A stretch of 64,000 nt of DNA, taken from Pedobacter sp. BMA. GTDB lineage: Bacteria > Bacteroidota > Bacteroidia > Sphingobacteriales > Sphingobacteriaceae. The translations under genes were made by a program, and so were the position numbers. Location of the stretch: assembly GCF_001027745.1 (NCBI RefSeq), contig NZ_LECU01000002.1:1-64000 (forward strand), written 5' to 3'. Position 1 is the stretch's first letter, and the number at the start of each line of letters is the position of its first letter. This document shows positions 45,333 to 53,806 of the stretch, in pieces. The notes under the pieces are model-generated. The model was not told the DNA's origin and did no database searches. It saw nothing but the letters and a program-made list of their open reading frames with translations.

Positions 45333-45962
45333 ATGAAACTAAAAATTCTTTTGCCATGTCTACTGCTGTTGTCGGTAGCTTCGCTGCGAACGTTCGGACA
45401 AAGTAGCAGGCCCGACAAATTGTATTCGATGAGCGGAATAGGCTTTGCTTTTCCAATGGGACAAACCTCAGACTATTTTAAACCCAAATTTTCTACCACA
45501 TTAGGTGTGAATCTTGGCCTGGGTGATGGCGGATTGTTCTTATATCCTAAAGTAAGTTTACATGCTTTTAGCTACAATCAGATTAAACCTGACGCGGGAT
45601 ATACCTACACCCTGCAAGATAGCCGTGCTACTACTTATTTGCTTAATGTGGCGCTAGGATACCGAAAAATTGTTGATAAATGGGCATTTTATGGATTTGC
45701 CGGGGCCGGTGGCGGTTTTATTCTTACTCCTCAGGCCGCTGTTAATGCTTCAACGTTGCAGGTTACGATGAGCAACCAGTCAAACAGCCTGGGTATTGCC
45801 GAAGGTGGCGGAGGTATTGAATACAATATCGGAGGTGCAAACCTGTTTGCTGAAGTAAGCTACATGTACGGATTTAGCAAAATTCAAGACAGAACATTCA
45901 ATACGGTTCCGGTTACTATTGGTATTAAACCAAATTTGAGTAAACTTTTAAGGAAACGTTAA
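45333..45962 (+). CDS. Outer membrane beta-barrel protein
   Basis: This 209-residue protein has a signal peptide (MKLKILLPCLLLLSVASLRTFG) and then alternating amphipathic strands with Gly-rich turns (GIGFAFPMG, FYGFAGAGGGF, GGGGIEYNIGG), typical of small outer membrane beta-barrel proteins (porin-like fold). It lacks a recognisable pore or OmpA domain. A terminator follows. Its role is unknown; coupling to a receiver gene is unusual and suggests regulation. Confidence 0.75.
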   Translation: MKLKILLPCLLLLSVASLRTFGQSSRPDKLYSMSGIGFAFPMGQTSDYFKPKFSTTLGVNLGLGDGGLFLYPKVSLHAFSYNQIKPDAGYTYTLQDSRATTYLLNVALGYRKIVDKWAFYGFAGAGGGFILTPQAAVNASTLQVTMSNQSNSLGIAEGGGGIEYNIGGANLFAEVSYMYGFSKIQDRTFNTVPVTIGIKPNLSKLLRKR

Positions 45963-45983
45963 TTTTATCTATATCATTTTTGG

Positions 45984-46020
45984 ATGCGACCACGTTATTA
46001 CGTAGGTCGCTTTTTTTGTG
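45984..46020 (+). terminator. Terminator after the beta-barrel gene
   Basis: GCGACCACG and CGTAGGTCGC form a hairpin followed by seven T residues. Confidence 0.8.
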
Positions 46021-46058
46021 AGTTGAGAAAACTAAAAATTAGCGGATAATAAATTTTA

Positions 46059-46085
46059 TATACTAATTATTTTAGTATAAATTTG
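46059..46085 (+). promoter_or_regulatory. Inverted repeat overlapping a -7 box (operator candidate)
   Basis: TATACTAA (46059-46066) and TTAGTATA (46072-46079) are perfect inverted repeats with a 5-base spacer, and their right end overlaps a TAnnTTTG box (TAAATTTG, 46078-46085). This is the usual place for a repressor site. The ATG follows at 46102. Confidence 0.4.
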
Positions 46086-46101
46086 TGCTTCATCTCAGAT
46101 C

Positions 46102-47475
46102 ATGTTATACGCAGTTGTAGATATAGAAACCACGGGAGGCCATGCGTCGGCAAATGGAATAACCGAAGTTGCCATTAACATTCACGATGGTAGTGAAATT
46201 GTTGAGTCATATACCACGTTAATCAATCCCAAACGGCCTGTGCCGATGCACATTACTGCATTGACAGGTATAGATGATGAGATGTTGGTCGATGCACCTT
46301 CGTTTGAAGATGTTGCCCTGCAGATTTACCAGTTGCTTCGGGACAAAGTGTTTGTTGCTCATAATGTCAATTTTGATTATTCATTTTTGAAACATCATTT
46401 AGCGGCCGCAGGATATGAGCTCAATTGCCGTAAATTATGTACGGTTCGGCTAAGCCGTAAGCTAATCCCTGGTCAACCATCGTATAGTTTAGGCAAGCTT
46501 TGTGCGGCGTTGCAAATTCCGATTCAGAACCGTCACCGTGCGGCTGGAGATGCGGATGCCACGAGCATATTGTTCAAACTATTACTGAATCATGATCAGG
46601 ACGGCATCATTTCAGAAATGCTCAAAAAAACTTCAAAGGAGCAGGTTTTGCCGCCACACCTGGACAAGGCTTCGGTAACCAGATTACCCAATCATCCGGG
46701 AGTGTATTACTTCAAAGATAATAAGGGAAAGATTGTTTATGTGGGAAAGGCAAAGGATCTGAGGAAACGTGTATTGAGTCACTTTTCAGGGAATAAACCA
46801 AACAGGCAGCGTCAGGATTTTTTGCGTACGATTCACAGTGTAGACTATGTTACCTGTGGAACTGAATTAATGGCTTTGATTTTAGAGGCAAATGAAATCA
46901 GAAGGTTGTGGCCTGAAAATAACAGGGCGATGAAGCGGTACGAACATAAATATGATTTGTATGCTTTTGAGGATCAGAACGGATATTTGAGGCTAGCAAT
47001 AGACAGGCATAAAAAAAACATCAAAGCTTTGCATAGCTTTAATAATTTGCTGGAAGGTTACAACTACCTCAATCGTCTTGTTGAAAAATATCAACTTTGC
47101 GCCAGACTTTGTTATTTGCAAAAAACGGTTACCAAATGTTTGGCTCACGAGAATGGACAATGTTTTGGTGCTTGCAGCGGCATTGAAACAGTTGCAGTGT
47201 ACAATAAACGATTAAATAAGGCACTTTTAGAGATTGAAAGTGAGCAGCCCAGCTTTGCCCTGGTTGATGAAGGCCGCAACCCTGATGAATTTAGCTGTTT
47301 GGTGGTAGAGCAGGGTAAGTTCTATGGAATGGGATATTTTACAGATAAAAATTTTTTAAATGAGGGCTTATCCCCTATTAAAAACGACCTGGCGGTTTAC
47401 CAATCTAACAGTTACATTATAAACCTGATTTTAAATCATGCCGAACAGTATCCGCAAAAGTTATATAAATTGTAA
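46102..47475 (+). CDS. DEDDh exonuclease-GIY-YIG nuclease fusion
   Basis: This 457-residue protein joins an N-terminal polymerase III epsilon-like 3'-5' exonuclease (Asp7/Glu9 in VVDIETTG, Asp92, His145, Asp150 in HRAAGDADA) to a UvrC/Cho-type GIY-YIG endonuclease domain (about 196-280: GVYYFKDN, IVYVGKAKDLRKRV). The C-terminal region carries a few Cys (CARLCYLQ, CLAHENGQCFGAC). It likely acts in DNA repair by incising and trimming. Such fusions are known in other bacteria. The start is supported by a promoter at 46078-46085. Confidence 0.9.
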   Translation: MLYAVVDIETTGGHASANGITEVAINIHDGSEIVESYTTLINPKRPVPMHITALTGIDDEMLVDAPSFEDVALQIYQLLRDKVFVAHNVNFDYSFLKHHLAAAGYELNCRKLCTVRLSRKLIPGQPSYSLGKLCAALQIPIQNRHRAAGDADATSILFKLLLNHDQDGIISEMLKKTSKEQVLPPHLDKASVTRLPNHPGVYYFKDNKGKIVYVGKAKDLRKRVLSHFSGNKPNRQRQDFLRTIHSVDYVTCGTELMALILEANEIRRLWPENNRAMKRYEHKYDLYAFEDQNGYLRLAIDRHKKNIKALHSFNNLLEGYNYLNRLVEKYQLCARLCYLQKTVTKCLAHENGQCFGACSGIETVAVYNKRLNKALLEIESEQPSFALVDEGRNPDEFSCLVVEQGKFYGMGYFTDKNFLNEGLSPIKNDLAVYQSNSYIINLILNHAEQYPQKLYKL

Positions 47476-47504
47476 ATAATATCTGTCCTGATTCAAAAAT
47501 GATG

Positions 47505-47512
47505 TAAGTTTG
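47505..47512 (+). promoter_or_regulatory. -7 box for the MmcQ/YjbR gene (TAAGTTTG)
   Basis: TAAGTTTG fits TAnnTTTG and lies 56 bases before the ATG at 47569, giving a leader of about 48 nt. Confidence 0.4.
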
Positions 47513-47568
47513 TACCTCAAAATTCTGATAGGCGGCCTCTCAGACAATCATTATAAAAATTAAATCAT

Positions 47569-47901
47569 ATGACCCCAGATTCTTTCAGAGAACTTGCTTT
47601 ATCATTCGAGAATGTTGTTGAGACACCTAATGTTAATAAAAATTCGTTTAAAGTAGATGAGAAGATTTTCATCACCATCGACAATGTTAATATGAAAGCA
47701 GTTTTCAGATTAACGCCAAAAGAACAGCAGAAATTTTCTGATTTGGATCCATCTGCAATTTACCCTGCGCAAGCTGGATGGGGTAAGCAAGGCTGGACTA
47801 TTTTCGAACTTAATTTTATTGAGGCTGAAACAATTGAGGAGGTATTGAAATTATCATACTGTTCGGCTGCGCCGGATGAACTGGCAGCAAAATATAAATA
47901 A
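47569..47901 (+). CDS. MmcQ/YjbR-family protein
   Basis: This 110-residue protein fits the YjbR/CyaY-like fold: FRELALSFENVVETPN, FKVDEKIFITIDN and WGKQGWTIFELNF. Family members are called DNA-binding, but evidence is thin. Length is normal. It has its own promoter and is followed 12 bases later by a VOC protein gene. Confidence 0.85.
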   Translation: MTPDSFRELALSFENVVETPNVNKNSFKVDEKIFITIDNVNMKAVFRLTPKEQQKFSDLDPSAIYPAQAGWGKQGWTIFELNFIEAETIEEVLKLSYCSAAPDELAAKYK

Positions 47902-47913
47902 ATATATTAAGTT

Positions 47914-48330
47914 ATGACAAAATCAATCTGGATCAATCTTCCTGTGAGAGATGTAAGCGCATCAAAGCAATTCTTTACGGCAATTGGCTTTACACTTAAT
48001 ACGCAGTACGGTGTTAGAGATGATTCCGCGAGCTTTTTAATTGGTGATTCTAGTTTCGTATTGATGCTTTTTGAAAAGTCACTTTACGAAGGGTTTGCCG
48101 GCGTTGAGGTTTCGGATACAATAGCAGGCAATGAAGTACTGTTTTCTATTGATGCAGAAAGCCCTGAAGAGGTAAATGAGCTGGCGGAAAAGATAGTTGC
48201 AGCCGGGGGTACAATTTATGGTGAGCCAGGTTACAGAGATGGCTGGATGTATGGGTGCGGATTCATTGATCTTGACGGGCAGCGGTGGAGCATTCTTTAT
48301 ATGGACGTGAGCAAAATGCCTTTAGGATAA
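47914..48330 (+). CDS. VOC (glyoxalase/bleomycin resistance-like) family protein
   Basis: This 138-residue protein has the paired beta-alpha-beta3 modules of the vicinal oxygen chelate family: SIWINLPVRDVSASKQFFTA at the start and FIDLDGQRWSILYMD at the end. The reaction is not predictable; resistance, lyase or dioxygenase roles are all known. It is probably cotranscribed with the YjbR gene. Confidence 0.85.
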   Translation: MTKSIWINLPVRDVSASKQFFTAIGFTLNTQYGVRDDSASFLIGDSSFVLMLFEKSLYEGFAGVEVSDTIAGNEVLFSIDAESPEEVNELAEKIVAAGGTIYGEPGYRDGWMYGCGFIDLDGQRWSILYMDVSKMPLG

Positions 48331-48351
48331 TTCATTCAGAAGATAGAAATT

Positions 48352-48388
48352 AACAGCAAATGTCATTTCCATAGTGGCATTTGCTATT
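48352..48388. terminator. Hairpin between convergent VOC and Nudix genes
   Basis: AGCAAATGTCA and TGGCATTTGCT pair over about 11 bp with one mismatch. There is no strong T-run, so its strength is unsure. Confidence 0.4.
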
Positions 48389-48391
48389 GCA

Positions 48392-48835
48392 TCAAGACAA
48401 GTTTTGCTTTAAAAGCTGAGCAACTGTTTTATCAGTACGAAAGGTAATTTCGTCAATGTTTAAATTTACTATCGGAACCCACCGAAAAGCCTGAAGTAAG
48501 TCTCCCTCCCCATCGAAATCATAAATTTTAGTTTTGAAATTGAGTTTAAGCGGATCTTTCTCTTTTACCATATAATATATGCTGATGATCTGGCTATCGT
48601 TAAAAGAAGATTTTTCATAGAAATCTGTTGTGTAGAAATGAGATAAGACTTCAATTTCTGCGTTGCATTCTTCCATAAACTCTCGTTTTAATCCGTCGAT
48701 TAAACCCTCTCCAAACTCCAGTCCGCCACCCGGGAATTTGCTGAAACGAAAACCATGTTCTTCTTCATCACTTACCAAAACTTCATGCTGATCATTGATT
48801 AACAGGCCGTATACCCTGACATTAAAGTAGCTCAT
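48392..48835 (-). CDS. Nudix hydrolase
   Basis: From the ATG at 48835 the protein is 147 residues and opens with beta strand FNVRVYGLLIND. The Nudix box is intact (GGLEFGEG...REFMEECNAEI) with the Glu metal ligands. It cleaves a nucleoside diphosphate linked to another group; substrate unknown. The longer frame to 48922 would run far into the CDF gene. Even so it overlaps the CDF 3' end by 14 bases, so the two are translated together. Confidence 0.88.
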   Translation of the reverse strand: MSYFNVRVYGLLINDQHEVLVSDEEEHGFRFSKFPGGGLEFGEGLIDGLKREFMEECNAEIEVLSHFYTTDFYEKSSFNDSQIISIYYMVKEKDPLKLNFKTKIYDFDGEGDLLQAFRWVPIVNLNIDEITFRTDKTVAQLLKQNLS

Positions 48836-49808
48836 TTTCGAAATGTTTTTTGTTTCTGATGACAATTTCCGGGGTCCAGGTAATTTCCTTTCTGAATGGT
48901 TCCTGTCTGACCGGACATTCACTCATGTGGCAATAATTGCAGCATTCAGGTAAGCATGGATCAGCATGAATAAAAAGTTCTGCCTTTCTTACGCCACTTT
49001 TATTGATTAACTCGTCGATTTGTGAGATTTCCCTGTGAACCATGTTCAAATCGAAATAGTAAGGTAAAGTAACATGGCAATCAATATGAAACTCTGGTCC
49101 GTATTGTTGGGTACGAAGGTTATGGACATCAATCCAGGGATTGTGGCGGTTCTTCTGCAGCACTTCAACCACTTCTTCAACCAACTGAAAATCGCTTTCA
49201 TCCATTAACCCGCCGATTGATCCCCGGGTAAGCTTATAACCAGAATATACAATATAAAATCCAACGAGAACAGAAAGCAGACTATCCAGCCAGATGACAT
49301 CAGTAATCTGGATCAGTATTAGTCCAAAAACAATGGCGATGCTAGTATAGGTATCCGTAAGCAGGTGTTGTCCATCTGCCTTCAGTGTGATGGAATGTTC
49401 GCGCTCACCAGTTCTGATGAGGTATAACCCAACAATTAAGTTGATGACACCGGTGATGCCAATGATCAAAGTTCCTTCTAAAAGCTTCCCTACGGCATGT
49501 GGATAGATGAGGTTGTATGAAGATTTAAAAATAATGATAACACCGGCTATGAGTATAAGTATTCCTTCTACAAAAGCTGAAAAGAATTCAACCTTACCAT
49601 GTCCATAAGGATGATTTTCATCGCGTGGTTGCGTACTCAGGTAAATACTGTAGAATGCAAAGCTCCCTGCTATTACATTCACAATGCTTTCGGCTGCATC
49701 AGTGAGAATGGCATTGGAACCTGTGATGAAGTATGCAACAAACTTGGCTAACATCAATATCACACTCACTGCCAGTGAAATTACAATTGCTTTCTTCTTT
49801 ACCGTCAC
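48822..49808 (-). CDS. Cation diffusion facilitator (CDF) family transporter
   Basis: This 328-residue transporter has six membrane helices, the metal sites in TDAAESIVN and DGQHLLTDTYTS (HxxxD), the HPYGHGKVEF loop and a cytoplasmic C-terminal domain (HIDCHVTLPY). It should export Zn2+, Fe2+ or Mn2+ by H+ exchange. The C-terminus carries a Cys cluster (PCLPECCNYCHMSEC) that may bind metal. It precedes the Nudix gene with a 14-base overlap. Confidence 0.9.
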   Translation of the reverse strand: MTVKKKAIVISLAVSVILMLAKFVAYFITGSNAILTDAAESIVNVIAGSFAFYSIYLSTQPRDENHPYGHGKVEFFSAFVEGILILIAGVIIIFKSSYNLIYPHAVGKLLEGTLIIGITGVINLIVGLYLIRTGEREHSITLKADGQHLLTDTYTSIAIVFGLILIQITDVIWLDSLLSVLVGFYIVYSGYKLTRGSIGGLMDESDFQLVEEVVEVLQKNRHNPWIDVHNLRTQQYGPEFHIDCHVTLPYYFDLNMVHREISQIDELINKSGVRKAELFIHADPCLPECCNYCHMSECPVRQEPFRKEITWTPEIVIRNKKHFENELL

Positions 49809-49894
49809 GAACTTTTTTTTACAAAAATACGCTTATGCCAGAAATAAAATGAGAAAAACTCGGGCTTTTTTAGTGCAGAATAATATTTGGTTTA

Positions 49895-49902
49895 TATATT
49901 TG
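49895..49902 (+). promoter_or_regulatory. -7 box for the aminotransferase gene (TATATTTG)
   Basis: TATATTTG fits TAnnTTTG and ends 18 bases before the ATG at 49921. No good TTTG is present at -33. Confidence 0.55.
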
Positions 49903-49920
49903 CGCTCAAAGTAATTAACC

Positions 49921-51117
49921 ATGAGCACCTTATCTAAAAGAATCAACAGCCTGTCAGAATCTGCAACCCTTAAAATGACTAAACTTGGCCGCGAACTCGC
50001 TTCCAAGGGAATTAACATTATTAGTTTAAGCGTTGGTGAACCCGATTTTAATACTCCAGAACACGTTAAAGATGCTGCAAAAAAAGCATTAGACGAGAAT
50101 TACACCCGTTACTCGCCGGTACCAGGTTATCCTGATTTACGCCAGGCAATCGTGAATAAATTAAAAACTGAGAATTATCTGGATTACGACATTTCTCAGA
50201 TCGTTGTTTCAACTGGTGCCAAACAGTCACTGTCGAATGTGATTTTAACATTAATTGATCCGGATGATGAAGTAATTATTCCTACTCCATACTGGGTTTC
50301 TTATTCAGAAATGGTAACCCTGGCAGAAGGTAAATCGGTATTTATCGATACTGATCTGGAAAGCAATTTCAAAATTACACCAGAACAGTTAGAAGCGGCT
50401 ATTACACCAAAATCCAAACTGTTCATGTTCTCATCTCCTTGTAACCCAACAGGTTCTGTTTATAGCAAGGATGAACTGGCTGCATTGGTTAAAGTTTTTG
50501 AAAAATATCCGAATATCTACATCCTGTCTGATGAAATTTATGAGCATATTAATTTTGTTGATCAGCACGAATCAATTGCTCAGTTTGAAAGCATTAAAGA
50601 TCGCGTAATCATTGTAAATGGTTTCTCCAAAGCTTTTGCTATGACTGGTTGGAGATTAGGGTATATTGCCGCAAATAAAGAGATTGCAGCCGCCAATGAT
50701 AAGTTACAGGGGCAAACTACCTCCGGTACCTGTTCAATTGCCCAAAGGGCTGGTATTGTTGCTTACGAGCAGGGTCTTGAAAGCGTCCTGAAAATGAAAG
50801 AGTCATTCCTGCGTCGCAGAGAACTGGTTTACAATTTATTGAATGACATTCCTGGTGTTAAAACCAACTTACCTGACGGTGCTTTCTATTTCTTCCCTGA
50901 AATCAGTTCTTTTTTCGGTAAAAAAGATGCTGAAGGTAACGTGATCAAAGATTCATCTGATCTGGCCTTATACCTGTTGAACGTGGGGCATGTGGCTACC
51001 GTAGGCGGCGATTCATTCGGCAATAATAATTACATCCGTTTATCATACGCTGCATCAGACGAGAGTTTGGTTGAAGCTTTGAAAAGAATTAAAGAAGCAT
51101 TGGGTAAGTTGAACTAA
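49921..51117 (+). CDS. aspC: Class I pyridoxal-phosphate aminotransferase (aspartate aminotransferase type)
   Basis: This 398-residue fold type I enzyme has SVGEPDFNTPEHV, YSPVPGYPDLRQAI, SSPCNPTGSVY and the PLP-binding Lys in NGFSKAFAMTGWRLGY. The Arg in NYIRLSYA binds the alpha-carboxylate. It most resembles the subgroup of Bacillus- and Thermus-type aspartate aminotransferases. It converts aspartate and 2-oxoglutarate to oxaloacetate and glutamate, but side activities cannot be excluded. It has its own promoter and terminator. Confidence 0.9.
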   Translation: MSTLSKRINSLSESATLKMTKLGRELASKGINIISLSVGEPDFNTPEHVKDAAKKALDENYTRYSPVPGYPDLRQAIVNKLKTENYLDYDISQIVVSTGAKQSLSNVILTLIDPDDEVIIPTPYWVSYSEMVTLAEGKSVFIDTDLESNFKITPEQLEAAITPKSKLFMFSSPCNPTGSVYSKDELAALVKVFEKYPNIYILSDEIYEHINFVDQHESIAQFESIKDRVIIVNGFSKAFAMTGWRLGYIAANKEIAAANDKLQGQTTSGTCSIAQRAGIVAYEQGLESVLKMKESFLRRRELVYNLLNDIPGVKTNLPDGAFYFFPEISSFFGKKDAEGNVIKDSSDLALYLLNVGHVATVGGDSFGNNNYIRLSYAASDESLVEALKRIKEALGKLN

Positions 51118-51136
51118 CAGCTGCCTGTTAAGTATT

Positions 51137-51175
51137 AATCCCCCGTTAGCAAGAAACTAACGGGGGATTTTTTTA
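51137..51175 (+). terminator. Terminator after the aminotransferase gene
   Basis: ATCCCCCGTTAG and CTAACGGGGGAT form a strong stem around a 6-base loop, followed by TTTTTTT. Confidence 0.88.
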
Positions 51176-51229
51176 TTGCAGACTGCCACTCGCATGGTGA
51201 AGCTGAGATCTGAATATGGTGGATAGGCG

Positions 51230-52474
51230 TTAACTTCTTATCGCTTCAACCGGATCTAATTTCGATGCAGAATATGCAGGCCAGAATCCAGAGATGGTTC
51301 CTATGATAATTGAAATACCTATGCCAAGTGCAATGTTATTTAAGCCCAGTATGATATGAAAATCGGTTGCGGCACCTATAGCAAGAGCCATCAGGTAAAC
51401 AAGGACCAATCCCAGTAAGCCACCGAGAATACAAAGCGATATAGACTCGAAGATAAACTGCAACAAAATAAAATAGTTCTTGGCGCCGAGAGATTTCTGG
51501 ATTCCGATAATGTTTGTTCTTTCTTTAACGGATACAAACATGATGTTAGCGATACTGAAACCCCCTACTAATATTGAGAAACCACCAATAATCCAGCCCG
51601 CCCAGTTTACCATAGTAAACATAGAGTCGAGCTTATTGGAAATAATAGATGTTTTATTAAGGGCAAAATCATCTTCCTGACCGGGGCGTATCCTGCGGAT
51701 CGATCGCATCAGGCCCTGCAGTTCACTTTCGATTTCGTCTAGTGATACATTGTCATTTCCGCGTACCGTTATCTGTGGATCGTAACGTTCACTTTGAATA
51801 TCGAGCACACCTTTAGCAAAGTTTACGGGTATATTTACATTTTTGTCCAGTGTCGTTCCGAAAATATCCTCACCTTCCTTTTTAAATACGCCAATCACGG
51901 TTAGTCGTCGTCCCAGTATTTGTACCTGTTTGCCTTTGGGATCTTCGGATCCAAATAAACCTTCTGCAATATCTGCACCCATGATGAGGACCGGCGCTCC
52001 GTTATTACTTTCGGTTTCTGTAAAGTAACGTCCGTCCTGCAGTTCGAAATTCCAGGTCTTATCAAAGTCTTGTGACGCGGCTGAAATGGTTACGCCCTCA
52101 ACAGAGTTGCTCCTGTATTTGATTGTTCTGTTGCTGGTTGAAATTTCGAAAGTGATGCCCTTGGCATTTTCCATACGTTCTTTTAGTGACTGGAAATCGC
52201 GTAATGAGGGTTGCGGACGGTTCATGTATTTCCACCATGGGTAATTGTCGCTAAAGCTCCAGGGCCATTTCTGGACAAATATGGTGTTTGAGCCGAGTTT
52301 ATCTACGCTAGCCTGTAGTTTACCCCGAAAGGTGTCGACTGCAGAAAATACCGTGATGATGGTGAATATCCCGATGGTTATGGCCAAAAGCGATAACATG
52401 GTACGTAATTTATTCTGACGTAGTGCATCAAACGCAAAACGGAAACTTTCGCCTATTAGCCTAAAAATAATCAT
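51230..52474 (-). CDS. ABC transporter permease (MacB/FtsX type)
   Basis: This 414-residue protein has an N-terminal membrane helix (about 20-42), a large periplasmic MacB_PCD domain, and three C-terminal helices with the FtsX motif ERTNIIGIQKSLGAK. It should be the membrane part of a MacB-like efflux or lipoprotein-handling complex. No ATPase is adjacent; the closest candidate is the LolD-like ATPase at 55695, on the same strand but separated by plus-strand genes. So partner assignment is uncertain. Confidence 0.9.
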   Translation of the reverse strand: MIIFRLIGESFRFAFDALRQNKLRTMLSLLAITIGIFTIITVFSAVDTFRGKLQASVDKLGSNTIFVQKWPWSFSDNYPWWKYMNRPQPSLRDFQSLKERMENAKGITFEISTSNRTIKYRSNSVEGVTISAASQDFDKTWNFELQDGRYFTETESNNGAPVLIMGADIAEGLFGSEDPKGKQVQILGRRLTVIGVFKKEGEDIFGTTLDKNVNIPVNFAKGVLDIQSERYDPQITVRGNDNVSLDEIESELQGLMRSIRRIRPGQEDDFALNKTSIISNKLDSMFTMVNWAGWIIGGFSILVGGFSIANIMFVSVKERTNIIGIQKSLGAKNYFILLQFIFESISLCILGGLLGLVLVYLMALAIGAATDFHIILGLNNIALGIGISIIIGTISGFWPAYSASKLDPVEAIRS

Positions 52475-52642
52475 AATCAGTGTTTAGATGCTTTACTGTT
52501 AAAAAGGTTACAGCATATCATCAAAACTAGTCAATTTTATATTTAATGCGCAGTTCCATACAGAATTAAGTCATATAAACTCATTCAAAACATAATATCA
52601 TTAATTGCGTTCTTTAAATACAAAAAAGAAAAATTAAATTCG

Positions 52643-52650
52643 TATTTTTG
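52643..52650 (+). promoter_or_regulatory. -7 box for queA (TATTTTTG)
   Basis: TATTTTTG fits TAnnTTTG and ends 22 bases before the ATG at 52673. Confidence 0.55.
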
Positions 52651-52672
52651 CACCTCAAAAAATTCATCAAGA

Positions 52673-53722
52673 ATGAAATTATCACAATTTAAATTCAACT
52701 TACCAGAGTCGTTAGTTGCCCATAATCCATCAGAAGAACGCGATGAAGCACGTTTAATGGTTTTGCACAAAGACAGTGGTAAAATTGAGCATAAAATATT
52801 TAAAGATGTTCTGGGTTATTTCGATGACAAGGATGTTATGATATTGAACAACACTAAGGTTTTTCCTGCCCGTTTGTATGGTAATAAGGAGAAAACAGGT
52901 GCTACTATTGAAGTTTTCCTTTTACGTGAGTTGAATAAAGAATTACGTTTGTGGGATGTTTTGGTAGATCCGGCGCGTAAAATCCGTGTTGGAAATAAAC
53001 TTTACTTCGGAGAGGATGATTTATTGGTTGCTGAGGTTGTGGACAACACGACTTCACGCGGTCGTACCATTCGTTTCTTATTTGAAGGTACTGATGAAGA
53101 GTTTAGAAAAAATGTTGAGATTTTAGGAGAAACTCCACTTCCAAAATATATTAAACGTAAAGCTACTGCTGAAGATAAAGAGCGTTACCAGACTATCTTT
53201 GCCAAGCATGAGGGTGCCGTTGCTGCTCCAACTGCTGGTTTGCACTTTAGCCGTGAATTAATGAAACGCCTGGAACTTAAAGGTGTTGAGTTTGCTGAGG
53301 TTACTTTACATGTAGGTTTGGGAACTTTCAGAACCGTTGAGGTTGAGGATTTAACCAAGCATAAAATGGATTCTGAACAATTCATTATCGAGCCAAAAGA
53401 TGCGGCGATTGTAAATAAAGCCCTTGAAGCTAAAAGAAGAGTTTGTGCAGTAGGTACCACATCAATGCGTTCAATCGAGTCGGCTGTTTCTGCTAACAGA
53501 ACTTTGAAGGCTGCAAATGACTGGACGAGTAAGTTCATCTTCCCTCCTTACGATTTCAGTATTGCAAATTCGATGATAACCAATTTTCATACCCCTGAAT
53601 CAACACTATTGATGATGGTAAGCGCTTTTGGTGGTTACGAAAACGTAATGAATGCATATGAAGTTGCTGTAAAAGAAAAATATAAATTTTACAGCTATGG
53701 CGATGCCATGCTGATTATCTAA
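52673..53722 (+). CDS. queA: S-adenosylmethionine:tRNA ribosyltransferase-isomerase
   Basis: This 349-residue enzyme has [33 protein letters not shown] and [16 protein letters not shown], all QueA family motifs. It moves the ribosyl group of S-adenosylmethionine to preQ1 in tRNA to make epoxyqueuosine, a late step of queuosine synthesis. Length is normal. It has its own promoter; a long inverted repeat lies between it and ispD. Confidence 0.95.
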   Translation: MKLSQFKFNLPESLVAHNPSEERDEARLMVLHKDSGKIEHKIFKDVLGYFDDKDVMILNNTKVFPARLYGNKEKTGATIEVFLLRELNKELRLWDVLVDPARKIRVGNKLYFGEDDLLVAEVVDNTTSRGRTIRFLFEGTDEEFRKNVEILGETPLPKYIKRKATAEDKERYQTIFAKHEGAVAAPTAGLHFSRELMKRLELKGVEFAEVTLHVGLGTFRTVEVEDLTKHKMDSEQFIIEPKDAAIVNKALEAKRRVCAVGTTSMRSIESAVSANRTLKAANDWTSKFIFPPYDFSIANSMITNFHTPESTLLMMVSAFGGYENVMNAYEVAVKEKYKFYSYGDAMLII

Positions 53723-53730
53723 AATGGATT

Positions 53731-53794
53731 CAAGTATTGAGTATCAGGTATCAAAAAATCAGTTTTGTACTTGCTACTTGATACTAAATACTTG
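53731..53794. repeat. Long imperfect inverted repeat between queA and ispD
   Basis: The arms are 53731-53750 (CAAGTATTGAGTATCAGGTA) and 53775-53794 (TACTTGATACTAAATACTTG); 18 of 20 positions pair. The loop is 24 bases. There is no T-run after it, so it is not a standard terminator. The repeated AAGTATCAAG-like words resemble intergenic palindromes of Bacteroidota. Confidence 0.6.
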
Positions 53795-53806
53795 ATGGTT
53801 TTGATG

